Positions 48,701 to 59,769 of a stretch of DNA of 64,000 nucleotides are shown here, piece by piece. The translations under genes were made by a program, and so were the position numbers. Source of the DNA: Macrosoma leucophasiata (taxonomy: Eukaryota; Arthropoda; Insecta; Lepidoptera; Hedylidae); assembly GCA_036365455.1 (NCBI GenBank), contig JAWQUS010000004.1, positions 8,501,501 to 8,565,500 of the forward strand, in the 5' to 3' direction. The first letter of the stretch is position 1. Every line of letters begins with the position of its first letter. The notes beneath the pieces are model-generated. The model was not told the origin of the DNA. It saw only the letters and a program-made list of their open reading frames with translations, and ran no database searches.

Positions 48701-51700
48701 AGGATCAGAGATAGATTGTAAATTGACATTTTGAAAGGCAATATCAAGCGTGTTATAGTTTAACATGGACACTTCTTTAATTTCATTTTGTGTTGAAATC
48801 AGCTTTTTAATGCACAATAATAGAGAATGGTGATCAGTAATAGTACTATCTAGGACAAGAGATATCGCTGGTAAATTAGTCTTCATAAAATTGTGGTCTA
48901 AGCAATTATATCCTCGAGTAGGGAAGTTGTGAGCGGATAGAAGACCCTGTGCAGCTAGACAATTCATATAGCCGTGAACTTTGTTATTTATTGGAGATTT
49001 TATGTCTATATTGATGTCTCCAGTCAAAATGACAGTGTTAAATTTAGCAATGGAAGGTAGAATGTTATTAAGTGATGTAGTAGTATTTTCAATGGAGGGA
49101 GATCTATAAACGCATACAATTGCTACGTCCATATTAATTTTTATAACTAAGGCGGTTGCTGATCTGTTAAAATCAGGCTCTTCTACAGGATGATTTTATG
49201 TAAACCACCACACCGTCGCTCTGGTTCAGATGTTTTGTGCTATGATACGCTGTGTAGCCTTTTATATTAGGTACCTTATTATTTTGCAAACATTGAAGCC
49301 AACATTCAGTCAAGGCTATAATATCACATTCATATGGAATGCGCTCCAGTAAGGTTTCTAGGCCTAAAAAATTACAGTTTATAGACCTTATGTTTTGGGT
49401 TAATATTTTAAGATAAAAATTAGACTTTTCTAGTATAATATTCAATTTTTCAGGAGTGCAGAAATATGACTCAGAAATTGTCAGCTGATCAACATTATTG
49501 ATCAATGTATTCATGTTGTTTAGTTCGGTGATTTTTTAAAAAAAGGGTTGAATGGTTGACCTGTCAATATTATAATAAACAGAACATCAACCAACACAAT
49601 CAAATGTAGAATCATGAACAGTAAAGAATGAAAAAAGGTAAATTGTCTTATTAATAATTTCTTAAAGTACAAGTATATCGTCATAAAAGTCAGTTCAATA
49701 AAAAGTTTACACTGAGGCACGTTTAAAAAATTGATATTGTTTTTTAATCTGTGAATGTGAGGCGAAATATATATTTTAGAATGTGTAGAGTGTTTTATAG
49801 TGAATTGTGTACGGCAGTAATGATGCATTTGAAGATAATAGTTACAATTATAACATATTATTGAAGAAAAACTTAGAACAAAAAGATACAAAAAATACAC
49901 AAAATTAATGTGGGTCTTGACAAGTGCTTTGAAAAAAGAAAACGGCGCATTTGCAAGATATAGTCATTTATGTGATAATTTCATTCTTAATTATAATGTA
50001 AGGAGCGTCATTTTCTTTTCTCAACATAACACGCCCGTTTGATGTCCAACAGAAGGCATAATTATTACTTTTAGCAAACGCTCTTGTATTATAGAAAAGT
50101 CTTTTTGACAGGGATGTTAATTGTTCTGCGATATAAATTGGTACAGTTCCACTTTGAAGACCGAGGTGTACCGAATTTAGTTTATTATCTGGATGCAGCT
50201 TGTTAAATTCTCTGGCTTTTGAAAGAAAATTATCTATAATTAGTGTATTCGAGAACTCAATTTGCATGCCCGACGTTTTATTTGCTTTCTTTGATAGATT
50301 TCTAGATATATCTCGAATGTCTGAATTGTTAAGGTCATAGTTAATTGTTTTGGCTAGGTATTGTAACATTTCATAAGTAAGATGGGAGGAGGCGTGGTAT
50401 ATGGCGATACACAGACGTAAATTTTGCTTGCCGCATCCAGAAGCCATAATGCGGCACTGCTTACCTGAGAGCGGAAGGCAACACGATGTTGGCGCGTCCG
50501 GGGGGCGCGTGGGGCGGTGGCGACTGCGGTGGCGCGCTCGAGCCCGACGCCGACGACGAGTCCGTGTCGCCCGTCTCGCCTTCTGCTTTATTTAAACCGC
50601 ACACTCCGATTACGTGCCATACGAATTTCAAGTTAAAAAAAAAACCTGCCAAATGCAGTAAAGACTTCTCAAAGGTTTCCTTCCTATAGGTAAAGAGCTG
50701 TTCTCCGTAATTTTCTCCAAATTTCTGGCTAAATAATTTTGGATAAGGTGGAGAGGGAACAGTATATTACCACAACCTATCTTATTAACTTCTTACTGGT
50801 GGCAGATCTTTGGTGACGGAGCTCGCGTAAGCACCATCGCATTACCTAATATACTTGTCGCTAAATGGTAGTATTCAGCACTATCATGTTCCGGTCAGGT
50901 GGTAATGTACGGCCTTGTAATTTCCGGCACAAAAAATATATTCAGAAAAGTATTATAATGAAATACTTACCATCTAGATGGGTGCTGCTGGAAGAGCCAT
51001 CATCACTGAAGCCGTGTCGGGCACGTTTGGCTGGCCCCGCGCTCGGACCCGTACTTGTGCTGTTTGTTTTCTTACGTTCACGGCGATACAAGTAAGCTCC
51101 TCTGATGAAGAGAAAAGAGAATTTCATAGTAAGGTGTTGGGGGTCAAGAGTGTAAGCATCACCGCATAACCTAATGTAGTTGCCACCAAATAATAGATGT
51201 TTAGTGCTACCATATGGTCCCATAACTTCTGACAGATGCGTAAGAGCTGGAGCCTCAGAGTGACAATGCCACTACATTGAAATCCTTGGTTTGGTGTATA
51301 TATATAGACTGCAGTATACACTTACCATCAATGTGAATGGCATGCTTGATAACTAAGTAATTGATTTACAATTAAATCTTTTTTATAGATTACTAGTTGT
51401 CACGGCAAACTTTGCAGTGGTATAAAATTAAATAATAGTTTATTATTCTCAGACTTTCTTCTCTTGCATTACTCTTGACAGAGTGGTTGTGGTCATCTCA
51501 GACCTACCAGAAGAAAAAATTTTGATACCTCATACAGAGGGTTGTTAGAATTACCCCTACATATGTTAAGTGACTTTCGTAGTTCCGAATAATTAATTAA
51601 ATTTAAATAATATTTATGGAAATCCATAAGTTTTATGGATTTTCTTTCAAGTTAATTGATATGACTTGTACTTTCGAATTAAAAAAAATCTACAAACATT

Positions 51701-53157
51701 ACCCGTTTTAGAAAAATCAATACAAAGTGAAGAATTTTCATGTTAATAAGCAAGATAGAATTTTTAAGCGGATCCAATGTGGACCTTGTTCTTTATTTTA
51801 TAATAATAAATTTACAGTTGTAGTTGTGATTTTTCTGCCAAGTCTCGTTGCAATTGTCTGTTTTCTTCTGTATCTTTGAGCACAAAGTCTTCACTAACAC
51901 ATCTATCCCATGATGAGTTCCAGCCTTGGAAATGTATCAGATACTCCACTGTCCGTCTCCCGCGCTTGTCTTTGTTCTCTATCACTTCTAAAACCTGGAA
52001 TTTTATATTATTTGTTTTTCTGGAGTTTTATTACTTATTTTAACATTTAAGCACTGACATGGGTGTCTCACACATGAATTTGAGTTTTATTATGTTGTGT
52101 TAAAAGGTCCTGTCTGTGAGACACCCATATTGGTACTTAAATCTCTCACAGATCAGGAGGCCAATATTGGCGGAGAGATATATATACATATATATATTGA
52201 AATCAATTGTCATATTTTTCTCGTGACTTAACGGGTTAAAGGTTAAGCAGTTTATGACAGTCTTTTTCATATTTTATGGGGAGTGATGTGTGAGAATGAC
52301 TTAAACTGAGAAAATACGAATCCAGTGGTCTGTAGAATCAGACATATTATGAAAAGTGAAGTCACTTGTTTCACATTTACCAGCAGACCAAGTTTTACAG
52401 ATGTCAGCTTTACAAAAATTTACTACAATACTCTGAGATTTATCAGAACGATTGAAGAAAGAAGTTGATGGTGATGAACAACTTCTTATAAACTTCTTTC
52501 TTCTTCACTTTTGACAGGCTTCACTTAATACAGCTATCGAAAACTTTGAAGCCAGCTAATCTTAACCTAACAATTGTAACAAGCAACAAGAGGGAAGGAA
52601 GGAGGTGAGGAAGAGATAATGCAAAAGGTGTGCTGAGACTTTTAAATCTCGATGCCTGTATGGAACATTAGGACACAACAAAAGAAATAATTTCTATTTA
52701 TATGTTTGCTCTGTATGAAGATACAATACAACAACAATACACTTACACTCACAGCCCCACAGTAGGTATAAACCTGTGTCGTGGGTGCCGTTGTACACAT
52801 ACAACACATACACAAACACCCAGACCCGAAACAAATATCTGTAGGCCATACAAATATTTGTTCCAGTGCGGGGATCGAACCCGGGACCCTTCGAATCAAA
52901 CGGTGGTTTCGCACCGCTGGACTAACTGGGTCGTCAAAAGATATCGTGATATTGTTTTTTAATTTCTTTGGACTCTGAAATTCATTGTGAGAATATAAAT
53001 ACCGCCCAGGTTTTCGAAGTAAAGACCAATGGCAGTAATAAATTTTAGAATTTACCTTGGAATCATACAGCACTTTGGCTTTTGTAGGGTCGGGTTCGTA
53101 ACAAAGAACCCGTTCTCCTTCGCTGAATTTGTACCGAACACCTCTGGTAGATACCAT
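38332..53157 (-). CDS. msl-3: Male-specific lethal 3 (MSL3) homologue, chromo-barrel and MRG domain protein
   Basis: Thirteen exons: 53056-53157, 51816-51994, 50971-51101, 50465-50582, 44694-44882, 43403-43525, 42767-42930, 42139-42318, 41421-41522, 40226-40331, 39109-39199, 38942-39026 and 38332-38404. They encode about 547 residues. The chromo-barrel domain spans about 8-85 ([20 protein letters not shown], then [19 protein letters not shown]). The MRG domain begins about 172 ([14 protein letters not shown]), continues with [17 protein letters not shown], is split by an acidic linker rich in SEPEDDE-type sequence, and ends [42 protein letters not shown]3 reads methylated histones and stimulates MOF acetylation of H4 Lys16 (family knowledge). 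All phases agree except exon 7 (phase 1) to exon 8 (phase 2), so a microexon, or one base, is missing. Exon 5's donor region is tandemly repeated. Confidence 0.9.
38548..38637 (+). mobile_element. Truncated LINE/SINE tail, same as in 13600-13983
   Basis: CCGCATTGGAGCAGCGTGG followed by GGCCTTCCCCTCCC. In the last MSL3 intron. Confidence 0.65.
38640..38850 (-). mobile_element. SINE-like repeat fragment
   Basis: Minus copy of the common family, lacking the middle section. In the last MSL3 intron, abutting the LINE tail. Confidence 0.65.
39350..39603 (-). mobile_element. MITE, same family as 4494-4745
   Basis: Inverted relative with TTTGTCGACCATTTTGACCA and terminal ACTCGATGTGGAATATTTCT. In the intron between MSL3 exons 10 and 11. 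Confidence 0.7.
41787..42078 (+). mobile_element. SINE-like repeat, full-length copy
   Basis: From ACTGGTGGTAGAGCTCCAGT to an A-tail at 42070-42079. In the intron between MSL3 exons 8 and 9. A fragment of the 43898-44034 MITE (AGGTTCGGTTGCAC) abuts its left end. Confidence 0.8.
42493..42585 (-). mobile_element. LINE 3' UTR fragment, same family as 1886-2622
   Basis: GTACAGCAGGCGGCTTTATAG resembles the 1957-1978 sequence, with an (AAAT)n-type tail. Between MSL3 exons 7 and 8. Confidence 0.55.
43898..44034. mobile_element. MITE with 17-bp inverted repeats
   Basis: TAAGGTTCGGTTGCACC at the left, its exact complement at the right. Likely TA target. Between MSL3 exons 5 and 6. Confidence 0.75.
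44080..44345 (-). mobile_element. SINE-like repeat copy
   Basis: Minus copy of the common family from GATACAGTTCATATTGATG to CTGTAACTCTACCG, next to the exon 5 tandem array. Confidence 0.75.
44364..44801 (-). repeat. 114-bp tandem duplication of MSL3 exon 5 end plus its splice donor
   Basis: Units 44688-44801 (the real exon end), 44574-44687 and 44460-44573 are almost identical. A partial fourth (44364-44459) lacks the donor. Each full unit runs from GATCCTCGA through the exon 3' part and the GTGCAG/GTAAGT donor. The length is 38 codons, but the exon frame meets TAA inside every donor, so only the first donor gives a normal product. Confidence 0.85.
45133..45270. mobile_element. MITE with about 31-bp inverted repeats
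   Basis: GGGTGAGATTCACACACCGC and the complement of the right end (AGTGTGGGACAGACCGCACT) share CCGCACTAC[A/G]ACTTTA. It abuts the 3' end of the LINE. Confidence 0.65.
45640..45728. repeat. (GT)n microsatellite
   Basis: About 50 bases of uninterrupted GT (45670-45715) with imperfect flanks, inside the LINE 3' UTR. Confidence 0.85.
47210..49070. repeat. Nested inverted repeats inside the LINE
   Basis: 47537-48060 (plus) matches 48548-49070 (minus) almost base for base, and 47210-47478 (minus) matches about 48253-48520 (plus). At 47213-47268 a shorter palindrome with 25-bp arms and a 6-base loop is present. Confidence 0.85.
50788..50928 (+). mobile_element. SINE-like repeat, 5' half
   Basis: TTACTGGTGGCAGATC to CTGTAATTTCCGGCAC-like end, near the MSL3 exon 3 donor. 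Confidence 0.65.
51133..51345 (+). mobile_element. Diverged SINE-like repeat copy
   Basis: Matches the common family through ACCGCATAACCTAATGTAG and TCAATGTGAATGGCATGCTT. Between MSL3 exons 2 and 3. Confidence 0.6.
52690..52950 (-). mobile_element. tRNA-derived SINE
   Basis: On the minus strand a tRNA-like head has an A box (TTAGTCCAGCGG) and B box (GGGTTCGATCC) about 45 bases apart, followed by an unrelated body. In MSL3 intron 1. It is not a functional tRNA: the arms do not pair fully. Confidence 0.75.
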
Positions 53158-53577
53158 GATGATGTTTTGCTAAATTTGCTATCGTTGCTAACACCGCCAA
53201 CTTTGATCATAAAACCATCATTTTGCATGTTTTATGGTAAGTAAACAGAACATTACGCAAATTATTTACTATTCAATATTCGTATTAAATAACATAACTT
53301 TGTAAGTTAAACACCATGAAAAGGAATAGAATCTCAAATTTCACAATCACATCACAAAATCCACACATTTAATTTCACAATAGAAAGCGTGTACGAAAAT
53401 TGTCCATTAATCAAATTTCATTATTCTATACTTATAGATTTACAGTATTCGTTTATGCAGCGTAATTATTTCTTTCTAAACAAATAGCGTAAACAAATCG
53501 CGAAATTTCACTAGCCTCAGTCCATAGAGTATATCACACACAGAGTACATTTGGAGTATATATATTTTTTTAATTAA
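53158..53577. other. MSL3 upstream region
   Basis: Likely contains the MSL3 promoter and 5' UTR. No TATA or other core element is clear. Confidence 0.4.
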
Positions 53578-53836
53578 ATTATGGCATCGCTATTACGCAT
53601 ATTGCCAGAGTCAAGTAAAACGATATTTCGTATTTGTTTAAGCAGCGTAAAAGTTAGTATATAGTCAGTCAATTACTTATTAAGTAAGTCAGTCAAGTGA
53701 GTTACAGTCAAGTTATTCGAGTAAAGCGATGGCTACTTTACCAGAACTTTTACAATGAAGTTTTGGAGGCAACCTGAAAGGTCGTGTTTTCACACTTTTA
53801 TTCTATTTCACTATACACGGGCACTGTAATAAACCT
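53578..53836 (+). repeat. Interspersed repeat, copy 2 of the 1337-1597 family
   Basis: Same orientation and blocks as 1337-1597. Confidence 0.75.
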
Positions 53837-53861
53837 ATATCAAACAAAATGCCAACCACCA

Positions 53862-54330
53862 GCATATTTATCATAAAGCAATCGATAGTGTGCACGGGTG
53901 TTGGAAAGTGATTTAATGCAATGTAAAGTTTTTCTTCGTGCTCCTCCGAGACTTCATAAGAAGGTCCTACTCCCCATTAGTTCACTGGACATCCCATCAA
54001 CTTCCGTATGAAACCATCTCATCATCGTCATCCTCCATAAATATATTCATTCACTATGTTAGAGATTTATGAAATGAGCAGTTGTAATTATAATATTACT
54101 TGATCAATGGCGTTATAGTGTATAGCTGTCTCTTTGCCAAACGCAAATAAAAAAAAACATTTTGTCATCTTAACAAAAAAATCACAGTCATGTCCCAGAA
54201 AAATTGTAACTTTATCGTCACCCTACTTAGAAAGAGACGGCCTGCCCCCAGAGAGAGAGAGATAGCTATATTTAGGTTTGAAATAGGTATGCCGAGCGTG
54301 GTCTCCATTTTTACCTTCAAGCTTCTTGGA
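53862..54330 (+). repeat. Interspersed repeat, inverted relative of 7345-7800
   Basis: Matches the complement of 7345-7800 from TTATCATAAAGCAATCGATA to TTTACCTTCAAGCTTCTTGG. Confidence 0.75.
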
Positions 54331-54737
54331 CAAGACACAGACCATCAAGAATCTTGTAGGTAAAATGTGATGTGATAAAAAAAGTCACTGGCTTTTCATT
54401 CATTCATTCATTAGGTGTGTTTGTCCGAGGTCCGAAAAATTTGTTAAATTAGAAAAGGATTGATAATCTTGATACTCTCTGGATTTACAAATTTTTCAGT
54501 CAAAAGCAATGGCAAAAATCACTAAAATTCTACAAATTAGGCCCACTTTTCATACATATATAAAATTATACTGCCCATTCGTCTATTTACTGTGAGTTCG
54601 ACTTTGATATGGTTACCATGAAAATAGAGGAGATTGTTCATTACAGCAATCAGTTAATTGATTAGATGTGAATATACCTAGGTGGAAGTTTGATGATTCT
54701 GTCATATCGATGGCAGGGGCGTAGCTACCGCCGTATC

Positions 54738-54790
54738 TGTCGTCTCAATTATACAGCGCCCATGGGCCCTGTATAATTGAGACGACAGAG
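54738..54790. repeat. Perfect 20-21 bp palindrome
   Basis: TCTGTCGTCTCAATTATACA at the left and its complement at the right enclose a short GCCCATGGGC loop. GCCCATGGGCCCTGTATA is repeated just downstream. Confidence 0.75.
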
Positions 54791-54809
54791 AGCCCATGGG
54801 CCCTGTATA

Positions 54810-54962
54810 AAGTCGGTGCCAAGCCAAATAAAAAATTTAAGAGAATATTTCACTGTGTTCCAAATAGGTGCATTTGATAGCTTAACGTAGTAGGTACCTA
54901 CTGCAACAACACAACATTTAGCAATAACGCGCGGGCCGCACTATTGGCTTGGCACCGACTTC
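54810..54962. mobile_element. Small inverted-repeat element
   Basis: AAGTCGGTGCCAAGCCAA at the left pairs with TTGGCTTGGCACCGACTT at the right. Confidence 0.65.
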
Positions 54963-55224
54963 AAACTTATGAGTAGGTATGATAAATAGGTTACGTGTTT
55001 TTTCCCTTAAAATAAAATTATCTAATTGAGTTTATTTTTCGCTTTTTAGTGTTTTTGTCTAATCAGTTTTTAATTTTTTTATGGCAGTTTTTTTTAATTT
55101 AAAATAATTTATTTTTTGCTTTTTAGTGGTGTAACTATTATAAGTATTATTTCAGTAAAAGTAGGTATTTCAACTACGAAGGTACCATCTATAGTCTTCA
55201 TCATCAGTTCCACTTCATCAAATT

Positions 55225-55422
55225 GTGCCAAGGTCAAAATGCAGATGCGTTACCACTCCTGAGGCCTAAGGTGTTATGCCCCAGTGCCGGAAATTACAGG
55301 GCCGTACATTACCAACTGACCGGAACACGATAGTGCTGAACACTATAATTTAGCGGCAAGTATATTAGGTAATGCGGTGGTGCTTACGCCCGCGAGCTCC
55401 GTCACTGGAGGTCTACCACCAG
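55225..55422 (-). mobile_element. SINE-like repeat fragment
   Basis: 5' two-thirds of the common family in minus orientation, ending CTCTACCACCAG-like at 55410-55422. Confidence 0.7.
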
Positions 55423-55439
55423 TAAAATGAATATCGGTT

Positions 55440-56140
55440 GAAATATCTAAATCCTTTCAAGTGTGCCACGAAATTTGAGTAGTTCCCTCGATGTCTCCAG
55501 GATCCCATCATCACGTCTTCACATGATGACAATGTCCACCTGTGAGGTAGACCCCATCAAACAAAAAAAAGGTCCAAATTAATACAGGCGTTTTTGAACA
55601 ATCGCGGTTTATTATAACAATGTTTAAACAAACGTGTAACTATTATTAGTATTATTACAGTAAAAGTGGGTATTTCAATTACGAAGGTACCATATATGGT
55701 CTTTATCATCAGTTCAACTTCATCAAATTGTGCTTTCCGAAAGCAAACACACGGAACATTATCTTCTATTATAAGAAATATGGTAGACCTTTCAAGTGTT
55801 CTATGAAATTTGAAGAGTTCCCTCGATTTCTCCAGGATGTCATCATCATGGGACTACATGTGAGGAATACGGGCACAAGGTACGGAAGCATAGTATTATA
55901 AAAAATATCGAAAATCTTCAAAGTGTGCTATGAAATTTGAAGAGTTCCCTCGATTCCTCCAGGATCCCATCATCACATATTGACATGGTTACAATGAAAC
56001 CAACTGTGCAATATACCCTTTCAAACAAAAAAAAAATATCCAAATCGGTACAGGCGTTTTCAAATTATCCGGAACATACATAAAAAAAAAGATCCGGACT
56101 AATTGAGAACCTCCTTTTTTTTCGAAGTCGGTTAAAAAAT
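55440..56140 (+). repeat. Repeat with three related internal units
   Basis: GAAATTTGAAGAGTTCCCTC-type units occur near 55475, 55805 and 55930. The block ends GAACCTCC, T run, GAAGTCGGTTAAAAA. The same tail occurs at 29165-29205 and a variant at 57880-57905. Confidence 0.65.
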
Positions 56141-56322
56141 ACTTTTATCTTCAAATCTGCCTAACACAAGGACTGAGAGATAATTTACTTATTATCTATT
56201 TCATATATTTAGGTGGAACGAAAGGAAACACAAACTTAGGATAGAGAAAATAATTTAATTATCCTATTGGAACATACATGTGATTAATGTTACTATAACT
56301 TAGTAATAAATTAATCGATAAG

Positions 56323-56328
56323 TTTATT
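56323..56328 (-). terminator. Poly(A) signal of the cuticular protein gene
   Basis: AATAAA on the minus strand 20 bases after the stop. Confidence 0.65.
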
Positions 56329-56347
56329 CCTATGTTTTGGCATCAAG

Positions 56348-56990
56348 TTAGTGGTGGTAAAGAGGAGCGGAGTGGTACACGGGGGAGGAGTATGCGAGGG
56401 GAGCGGCCACCCTGGCGATGGGGGCGGCGTGCACCACGGGGGACGCGGCGTAGGCCACAGGCGCGGCGTACTTAGCTACGGGGGCGGCGTAGGCGACAGG
56501 AGCGGCGACTTTCGAGACGGCGAGGGGTTCTCTGTGCACGACGGCGTTGAAACCGTTGTGGGGGTCAGCAGTGTATTCCACGGTGCGTTTGTGGCCGTCG
56601 GGGTCGACGACAGAGTAGGAGCCCTGGACGACGTCACCGTTGCGGGTTTCGTGTTGGGCCTTGGAGTCACCGGTCAGACCGTCTTGCACGTCGTAGGCGA
56701 AGCTGTACTGGGGGTTGGGGTCGTACGCCTCGGCGACGGCGACCTTAGCGACGGGGGCGGCGTAGGCGACGGGCGCCGCGTGGTAAGCCGGGGCCGCGGC
56801 GTAGGCCACGGGAGCGGCCTGGTAGGCCACGGGGGCGGCGGGGAGGAGGCCCGCGCTGGCGGCTGCCACGAGGCATGAGAGGACGACGAACTGTAACACA
56901 AAATATTAACTATTAATTAACTGCTTTTCACTTCACACTCGGTCACACACGTCACAGGGTCGCACAGTAGGTAAGTACCTTGAATGCCAT
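56348..56990 (-). CDS. Cuticular protein, RR-2 type
   Basis: Two exons: 56979-56990 (MAFK only) and 56348-56890 (180 codons plus stop), a split typical of insect cuticle genes. The intron has GTACTT and a TTACAG acceptor. The 184-residue product starts with a signal peptide (about 1-20, ending ASAG). It then has Ala/Pro/Val repeats ([11 protein letters not shown]), an extended Rebers-Riddiford RR-2 chitin-binding domain (about 58-125, with [24 protein letters not shown] and [13 protein letters not shown]), and a second Ala/Pro/Val repeat block with His/Tyr at the end. Known role of the family: secreted by epidermis and binds chitin in hard cuticle. A TATA box precedes it. Codon use is GC-rich, unlike the neighbouring AT-rich genes. 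Confidence 0.95.
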
Positions 56991-57044
56991 TGTATTTGAT
57001 GTGGTGGAGGATGTCGAATGATGCCTGATGAGGAGTGTATAAAG

Positions 57045-57052
57045 CTTTTATA
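57045..57052 (-). promoter_or_regulatory. TATA box of the cuticular protein gene
   Basis: TATAAAAG on the minus strand about 55 bases before the ATG, so a start about 25-30 bases before the ATG fits. Confidence 0.75.
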
Positions 57053-57099
57053 GCAATGGCGGGGGCTCACCCTTTCACTCGTCAGTGTGTAGTTGACGT

Positions 57100-58899
57100 C
57101 AGGCGACCGTGAGCCCGCGCCCCGGGCAATCTCAAAGCTCCCGCATAGATATTACCGCCCCAATATATTACGTCTTCATAATATTATGAGGTAGTCGATA
57201 CGATTTCTCAAATGGTTATTTTTTTTGTTATTAGATATATTATCTACATATCATGTAAATAATGGTAGTTTTATTTGCTACTGAATTTATTTTAGTAATT
57301 TTACAGACTACAATATTTTATTTTTTTGAAATTGAATCTATTACACAGCTGCTCATATCCTATGGCCTACTTTATAACATAAAACAGGTCATTGGTCATG
57401 CATTCACTTACTTGTTTCAAAGTTCAAAGGATCACCGTGTTCGAGTTTACTTATTATTTACATACATACCTATCTCTTATTTATCTGTACCTTATACCAA
57501 ATAAGGACTTTACATCACATATGCATTAGCTCTACACTTGAGGTTTCGTTCTTAATTTACATAAACTATAAGTACATATTCTAAATTCAATGTTTTTCAG
57601 CTATTATTTAATTGTATTGGCAACATTGGTCAACTCACTTGAACTTTTGTTGGTTTTTCTTTAGATTAAAATAGAAGCAATATTTATAGCTTACATAAAC
57701 TTACGAGAAGATAAGAAAAAAAAAACTGTTTTCAAAAAACACGTAAAAGTTTCGAGAAATCGGCGGACAAACATACATACAATTACGAAATTTGGCACAC
57801 GTACTTGAAATCCTCAATAAATCATCATAGTCAAATGGTAGCCAATTCCAACAATATAACATACATACATATCTAATTGATAACCCTCCTTTTTTAGTCG
57901 GTTGTACCCCGAAGAGGTATATCTATGTTTATGCATAGACTAAATAGTTTTTTTATTCGCCAGTTTTCTATAGTCTTATGTGCCAGTCTTAATGGGAACG
58001 TGAAAGCTTCAAATGTTTAAATCATAGTAGGTAGGTAGGTGTACATGTATCTTTCTTCTACAAAAAGGTATTATAGTATACCTAATCAGTAAATATTTCT
58101 TTTGAAAGTTCAAGATACCCGATATAATAACGGAAACCAATATACTGTTGCCTACCTATATCTATTGTACGTAATCGCAGGTAGGTATTTAACTGTATTC
58201 AACAAATAATAAAAAATGTCGAGGAATAAAATTAAATGTACGGAATCGTCGCAAACAAACGAAAAAATATTTGGATAATTACATTAATTACATTAAATTT
58301 TTTAACCTAATTGAAATCATGCCCCCTAGGATAAGATTAACTGTAACTATTTTTTGTTTAATTTCTAAAAATAACTCACATGTTAAAAAAAAATAATATT
58401 AGGTACTCTGAATAGTAAACTTTCTGATTCTGAGAGAATTATCATGATCGGTTCAGTATTTCCCTTCAAACAACCAAACAATCAAAGTTACAAACTTTAG
58501 GTACCTCTTCATTATAAAGAGGTAGTAGTATAGACTGTATTTGGACAGTAACATTTTAAAACTTAATTGATACCATGCCCTCTAGGACAAGGTTAAATGT
58601 AACTAATAAAATAGATTTATGGATACATAATATATCTTGTCAATAAATATTTAATTTAACGTTAAAGTCATGTACGCGTTTTGACCGTTTACTGTATGGT
58701 CGTTTTTGTAAACACACTTTCATATGAAGAGTGTCGTTGTACGTATAATTGGTGACTGTACATCAGTACATACTTTGCAAAAAATATTGCAACCTACCAA
58801 GTAAATACGAAACCACCCATCATTATTTCTAGGGTATCTACACTGACAAATGGATACGAACTATTGATAGACGCTGATAACTGTGTTATTTGCTTCTAT
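57100..58899. other. Intergenic AT-rich DNA
   Basis: No gene is supported. A repeat tail lies at about 57770-57905 (ACAAACATACATAC ... CCTCCTTTTTTAGTCGGTTG). Confidence 0.6.
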
Positions 58900-59042
58900 T
58901 ATAGTACGGCCCTGTAATTTCCGACACAGAGGACATTTTGACATTTTGACCTTGGCCTTTGTGTGGGTGTCTATAGGCTGCAATCATCACTTAACATCAA
59001 TGTGAATTGTACGATTGTTTGCCACTTCCATTACAAAAAAAA
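58900..59042 (+). mobile_element. SINE-like repeat, 3' half
   Basis: GTACGGCCCTGTAATTTCCG to an A-tail, with GTCTATAGGCTGCAATC inside. Confidence 0.7.
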
Positions 59043-59439
59043 ACATATTACAGTCATCACAGAGCTATGAGTTTAGCGTCAGTTAAAGACCATGCAAGAT
59101 CAATTTCGAAATTAAACTCTGAATTCACTGAAAAAATATCAGTTAAATTTTATCTTATGACATTCATTGTGGCAAGCAAACATTGTGGTAACTGAATCTG
59201 CAGTTCAAGTGTGATAGTTTTCCTTTTTATTTCGTTTTATGTAGCTACTATTGCCGTAACGTTTGAATTTCTAACAACAACCGTTTAGTTTGTAGAGGGT
59301 TCGGGGACACTTAACTCTAACGAAAATTGGCACTTTAAGCTTAATAAGTCACGAACAGTTAACTAAATCCAAAAATTATGATAGCATACCTCTAATGATT
59401 TTGAAAGACCTATCAAACGATATAAAGAAAACGAAAAAT

Positions 59440-59690
59440 AAAAAAAAAAATACGTGCGTTACACGAAAGGGAGGTACCCTAAAAACATTTTTTTAATGTT
59501 TTTATTCTACTTCTTTGTTGGCGTGATTGAGGTGTATACTTGTGCCAAATTTCAAGTCTCTAGTACCAATAGTTTTTGCGCTAAACCGTGGACGGACAGG
59601 TATACCTACATACAGACAGACAGACAGACGGACATGGCGAAACTAAAAGAGTTCCTTGCTTACTACGGAACCCTAAAACATAGACATATA
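59440..59690 (+). repeat. Repeat with CAGACAGACAGACGG block
   Basis: 3' part of the family at 32130-32545, ending TTGCTTACTACGGAACCCTA. Confidence 0.55.
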
Positions 59691-59769
59691 AAAGTAATCG
59701 AAGAACGGACATCGAAAAATAAAAATTAAATAAGAAGAAATAAGAGCTGAATCGCATTGGCGGTAACAC

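Larger units (their letters stand above)
45271..50450 (-). mobile_element. CR1-like LINE, rearranged, in an MSL3 intron
   Basis: Minus order: ORF1 C-terminal part with an FP25K-like region (50447-49968); AT-rich inter-ORF sequence; endonuclease (49514-49173, then 49132-48545, with the GDINIDIK and DHH motifs); reverse transcriptase (47272-46040, with [16 protein letters not shown] and YADD); tail ORF to 45762; 3' UTR ending in (TTTA)n at 45271-45291. Several frameshifts break the ORFs. The segment 47479-48540 is inverted relative to the rest, so endonuclease end and linker appear twice in opposite orientation. The 5' edge lies only about 14 bases past the MSL3 exon 4 donor. Confidence 0.88.

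Noticed and set aside
52860..52950. tRNA gene
   Set aside because: A and B boxes are present, but acceptor and anticodon arms do not pair and a SINE body follows.
56351..56878. Plus-strand Gly/Val-rich open frame
   Set aside because: Antisense of the cuticular protein repeats.
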